Shown here: piece after piece, positions 61,030 to 64,000 of the stretch
Position numbering within the stretch: the stretch's first letter is position 1
How the letters are laid out: every line of letters starts with the position of its first letter
Position numbers and translations under genes: made by a program
Assembly (NCBI GenBank): GCA_034509495.1
Contig: JAVGWO010000026.1
Location: forward strand, 5,961,083 to 6,025,082
DNA: 64,000 bases
Direction of reading: 5' to 3'
Source: Acestrorhynchus altus
Taxonomy: Eukaryota > Chordata > Actinopteri > Characiformes > Acestrorhynchidae
Notes under the pieces: model-generated
Seen by the model: only the letters and a program-made list of their open reading frames with translations
What the model was told of the DNA's origin: nothing
Database searches by the model: none

Positions 61030-61220
61030 TTCCTCCAGTGGCGAGGTGTTCATGAATCATTAATTCAAGTGATAATGTATTAATTATGCATCCATATTTT
61101 CTCAGGGCCCTCAGATGAATTCCCCATTAGCAGTCTGATCTATGAATAGTGCCAGACTCGGCCATCTCTGATAATGAAATATTCACTTCACACTGCCATT
61201 GGCTATGGGACGAGGGGAGC
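61030..61220. promoter_or_regulatory. Candidate conserved non-coding element
   Basis: Non-repetitive, non-coding stretch with several homeodomain-type cores (GAATCATTAATTCAAG, GTATTAATTATGCATCC, CCCCATTAGCAG, TGATAATGAAATATTCAC) and no microsatellite or transposon signature. Its texture contrasts with the neighbouring repeats and resembles vertebrate CNEs. Conservation was not tested. Confidence 0.3.
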
Positions 61221-61760
61221 AGTGGACTGCACTGGGGAGGGGTACATTGAAGTCACTCTGAAAGGTGGGGTGAGGAGTTTGCTAGAAGGCCTAGCAAATG
61301 CCATGGCTAGTAATGTGTGAAGCATGAAATAGAAAGAGAGGGGGCAGCAGAGAAGGGGAGGAGGAATCTGATCAGTTTGTCAGGCAGAAGGTCCAGTTCA
61401 TGGAGAGATCAGGCAGATATTAACTTCACTGCATTATGCTAATGGCTGCTACCTTCAATCTGCAGTCAACTCTGCAAACCTGGGCCCATATATATACTGG
61501 AGAAGGGAATTTTCATCCAGATCAGTGTCCTGGGGAATTGATCCTCTTGCCTTGAAGTTGTCAGCACTCACTGAGCCAGTCGATTTGCTACCGGAACACT
61601 ATATTTCTGAAGAAGACTGAATGTACCTTTCTAAAAAATAAAAAGCCCATGAAGTCTCCATCCTGCCTTTTTCTCTCCTCCTCCCTCCAATCCTTTCGGC
61701 TCAGTCTGCCTGTCTGTGTGTTCTCTCCAGTCGCAGAATCCGGTTCTAGCCTGTTCCCCC
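61221..61760. other. No gene seen; continuation of repeat-poor DNA
   Basis: 61,400-61,500 (TTAACTTCACTGCATTATGCTAATGGCTGC) has the same texture as the candidate CNE just upstream. A minus-strand 151-codon frame at 61,588-62,043 is made of CA and GA microsatellite and is not a gene. Confidence 0.4.

Positions 61761-61766
<6 letters not shown>

Positions 61767-61797
<31 letters not shown>
61767..61797. repeat. (CT)n microsatellite
   Basis: CT units ending in CTCGCTCGCTCTC. Confidence 0.93.
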
Positions 61798-61798
<1 letters not shown>

Positions 61799-61959
61799 CG
61801 CTCTCCAACTGGTGCCCCCTCTCTCACCCCTTTCGCGCCCTGAGTGTGTGTCCTGGTGCTGCCAGGGTGGTTAATGCCTGTGGCAATGTGTATGGTTCCA
61901 GAGGGCCGGGTGCAAGTTAGGTCCCAACAGTGAGCATCTGAGGACACACACTGATTAAA

Positions 61960-61994
61960 ACACACACACACCCACACACACACACACACACCCA

Positions 61995-62044
<50 letters not shown>
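61960..62044. repeat. (CA)n microsatellite with CCCACA interruptions
   Basis: About 40 CA units with three CCCACA steps. Confidence 0.95.
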
Positions 62045-62052
<8 letters not shown>

Positions 62053-62332
62053 AGAACTACACTAGAGGAAAGTGATGCACTGAATTTACTTGATTCAAAT
62101 CAATGTATTCTTTGTGAATAATGAATGTTACAAATTCTATGTATTCTATGTGAATAATGAATATTTATTATTATTATTAATAATAATAACAATAATAATA
62201 ATATATGATATATATCATATATATTATATTTATATTAATATGATATAATGCACATTTAAACATATTCATCTAAATGTATACTGTAATATTTGCATTCTAT
62301 TTACCTTCATTTGTCTCCAACCCTCTGACAGT

Positions 62333-62690
62333 GTTTTTCAACTCTGGTTCTGGAGGCCCCCACAGCCCAGCACATTTTAATGGATTTCCTGATTTTACAC
62401 ACTCCCTGCAACTTTGAAAGGCCTTGTTAAATAAGTGGAATCATGTGTTGGGAGCAGGGAAAGCACCAAAATGTGCCAGGTATGGGTGCCTCTAGGACAG
62501 GGATCGTCAACCTTGCTCCTGGAGAGCTAACTTCCTGAAGACTTTAGATTCAAGCCTAATACCCCCCACCTGATCCAACTAATTCCTGCCTTCAGAAGTT
62601 CCAGATTAGCTGAATGATGTGTTAGATATGGGTTGGAGTTGGAACCTGCACAAAGATAGTTCTCCAGGACCGGGGCTGGGAAATATTCAC
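62333..62690. repeat. Two adjacent MITE-like repeats
   Basis: 62,495-62,690 (ACAGGGATCGTCAACCTTGC to CCAGGACCGGGGCTGGG) belongs to the same family as 27,328, in the opposite orientation and more diverged. 62,333-62,495 (TTTTTCAACTCTGGTTCTGG to CTCTAGGACAGG) is a related element laid directly against it. Confidence 0.55.
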
Positions 62691-63009
62691 ATTATTACAA
62701 CTTAATTCTCTGCTCTGTTCTTCAGCCAGTTTCTGTGCAGGAATGGAGCTTCATTCAGCTCCAGTCATCATACTGGATGAAGTCAATCAGCCTCATGTTT
62801 TATTAATATTTTACATTTATGGCATTTGGCTAACTGTAAGGCTACATTCACCATTACCAGGCCGAAGTGACTCAAAACTGTTTTAAATGTGTAGAAGTTG
62901 TAAATGTCCAGTAGCTGGTTGTGTGTTTGTTTTATAGTGTATGACACAAAGAAAAAGGTGCCAATGAGGCCAGAGGACAAGTTTATATTGCTTTTATATA
63001 TATTCCTCC

Positions 63010-63345
63010 TTACATTCACCTTTACAAGCCCTGAGACCTGCTGACCATCTTATTCTGAGGGTTCCCAGAACCAAGAAGAAACTAAAGGGTGACAGAGCTC
63101 TCTCAGTGACAGTCCCAAAACTTTGGAACAGCCTTCCTCTTGAGATTTGACGTGCTCCTATACTACTGATATTTAAGTCAAAGCTCAAAACATAGTTTAG
63201 CTTTGGCACAGAATTGAGGATGATGTAATCTTTTAATCTAATGTGTTTTTTTGTCAAAGTTCTTGTATTGTTATTTGTAAAGCACTTTGGTGCAACACTG
63301 GTTGTTTAAATGTGTTGAAATAAATGTTGCTTACTTACTTACCTC
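63010..63345 (+). mobile_element. LINE 3' end (end of ORF2 and tail)
   Basis: Translated across two frameshifts, 63,030-63,200 shows ADHLILRVPRTKKKLKGDRA, VTVPKLWNSLPL and FKSKLK, the usual end of a fish LINE reverse-transcriptase protein. The sequence finishes with AAATAAATGTTGCTTACTTACTTAC. It is 5'-truncated, as LINE insertions commonly are. Confidence 0.7.
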
Positions 63346-63777
63346 CTGATGAATGGGCTGATAGAAATGGTTACTTATGCTTCTTTGTGAATGCATGTCA
63401 CTCCAAAATGCTTCAAATATGCTTCTTTACACTGTGTGAACAATATATTTACAATATGTGTGAAGCTCCTTTCCTTCACCAGTAAATTTACTATTTATGA
63501 GCTACCAGGGTTGTAGTTTGGACAGCGATGATATACGTCTTTAATTTCCTGCAGGATGAATACAGTGTCCATCTGTCTGTCTATCTAGTTCTTCAGGCTG
63601 GTTAAAACACAGATTTTAATCTATAAAACATTCACACACTAACATTAGCCCAATAACAGAACATACGGTTCCAAGATGCCAACAACATTACTGGAGCTCT
63701 GTTCAGCCAAACTGCTGCTGTAACCTTAAATGATGCTGGTTCTGAATGAACTCAGCTTTGACCAGAAGTGCAACTGG

Positions 63778-63820
63778 TATGTGTGTGTGTGTGTGTGTGT
63801 CTGAGTGAGAGAGAGAGACA
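63778..63820. repeat. (TG)n and (GA)n microsatellites
   Basis: TGTGTG over about 22 bp, then GAGTGAGAGAGAGAGA. Confidence 0.9.
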
Positions 63821-63944
63821 CACAGGGACAAAACAGGGCACCATTGAGCCCCATTAACACATATTCCACACCACAGCACTGCTGGATTACGTCCAACTCT
63901 CTCAATCCACACCTCCTGGACCCTGGATCAGCTGTCACTCTCAA

Positions 63945-63950
<6 letters not shown>

Positions 63951-64000
<50 letters not shown>
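63951..64000. repeat. (TC)n array running off the window end
   Basis: About 25 pure CT/TC units reaching the last base; the true length is unknown. Confidence 0.97.

Noticed and set aside
61588..62043. 151-codon minus-strand frame
   Set aside because: Consists of Cys-Val and Glu-Arg dipeptides from CA and GA repeats.

Overview
The window reads as nuclear DNA of a teleost fish. Genes are split by long AT-rich introns with GT-AG borders. CA, TA, GA and ATT microsatellites are abundant. The repeats are of fish type: Tc1/mariner and hAT elements, foldback MITEs, tRNA-derived SINEs, Ty3/Gypsy LTR elements and a LINE tail. Nothing prokaryotic, no CRISPR array and no RNA gene was found. All identifications rest on reading translated exons against remembered protein families; no search was run.

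Layout. (1) 1-16.6 kb, minus strand: the 5' end of a testis-specific-kinase gene (tesk1-like). One coding exon is visible at 14,263-14,433, with a GC-rich candidate promoter and non-coding first exon at 16.09-16.62 kb. The rest of the kinase lies beyond the left edge, so 1-14.2 kb is intron. A 370-bp ATT-type trinucleotide array sits just upstream of the promoter. (2) 17-38 kb, plus strand: a decayed fatty acid amide hydrolase 2 locus (faah2). Six segments remain at 32.8-37.8 kb, and a partial tandem copy of two exons lies at 23.9-24.25 kb. Between the two copies are a broken plus-strand Ty3/Gypsy element (28.1-32.2 kb), a more degraded antisense one (24.8-26.6 kb) and DNA-transposon remnants. 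(3) 38.3-40.9 kb: a TIR-bounded Tc1/mariner element carrying a hAT-derived insertion. (4) 43.6-53.1 kb, minus strand: a complete 11-exon nelfa gene (542 codons) in which every exon length and phase closes. (5) 54.4-57.1 kb, plus strand: a complete nicol1 (C4orf48 homologue; 87 codons), divergent from nelfa with about 1.3 kb between start codons. NELFA and C4orf48/NICOL1 are also neighbours on human 4p16.3, so this is conserved microsynteny. (6) 57.3-64 kb: no gene seen; MITEs, microsatellites, a LINE tail and a stretch at 61.03-61.22 kb that looks like a conserved non-coding element.

The genes are not a pathway. nelfa acts in RNA polymerase II pausing, nicol1 encodes a small secreted protein, tesk1 a cofilin kinase, and faah2 was a membrane amidase. 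The most notable observations are the decay of faah2 with loss of its catalytic core, a 26-bp copy of the end of the nelfa reading frame inside its own intron 3, a divergent tandem repeat with splice-acceptor-like modules in nelfa intron 1, and a CA repeat directly against the exon 1 donor.
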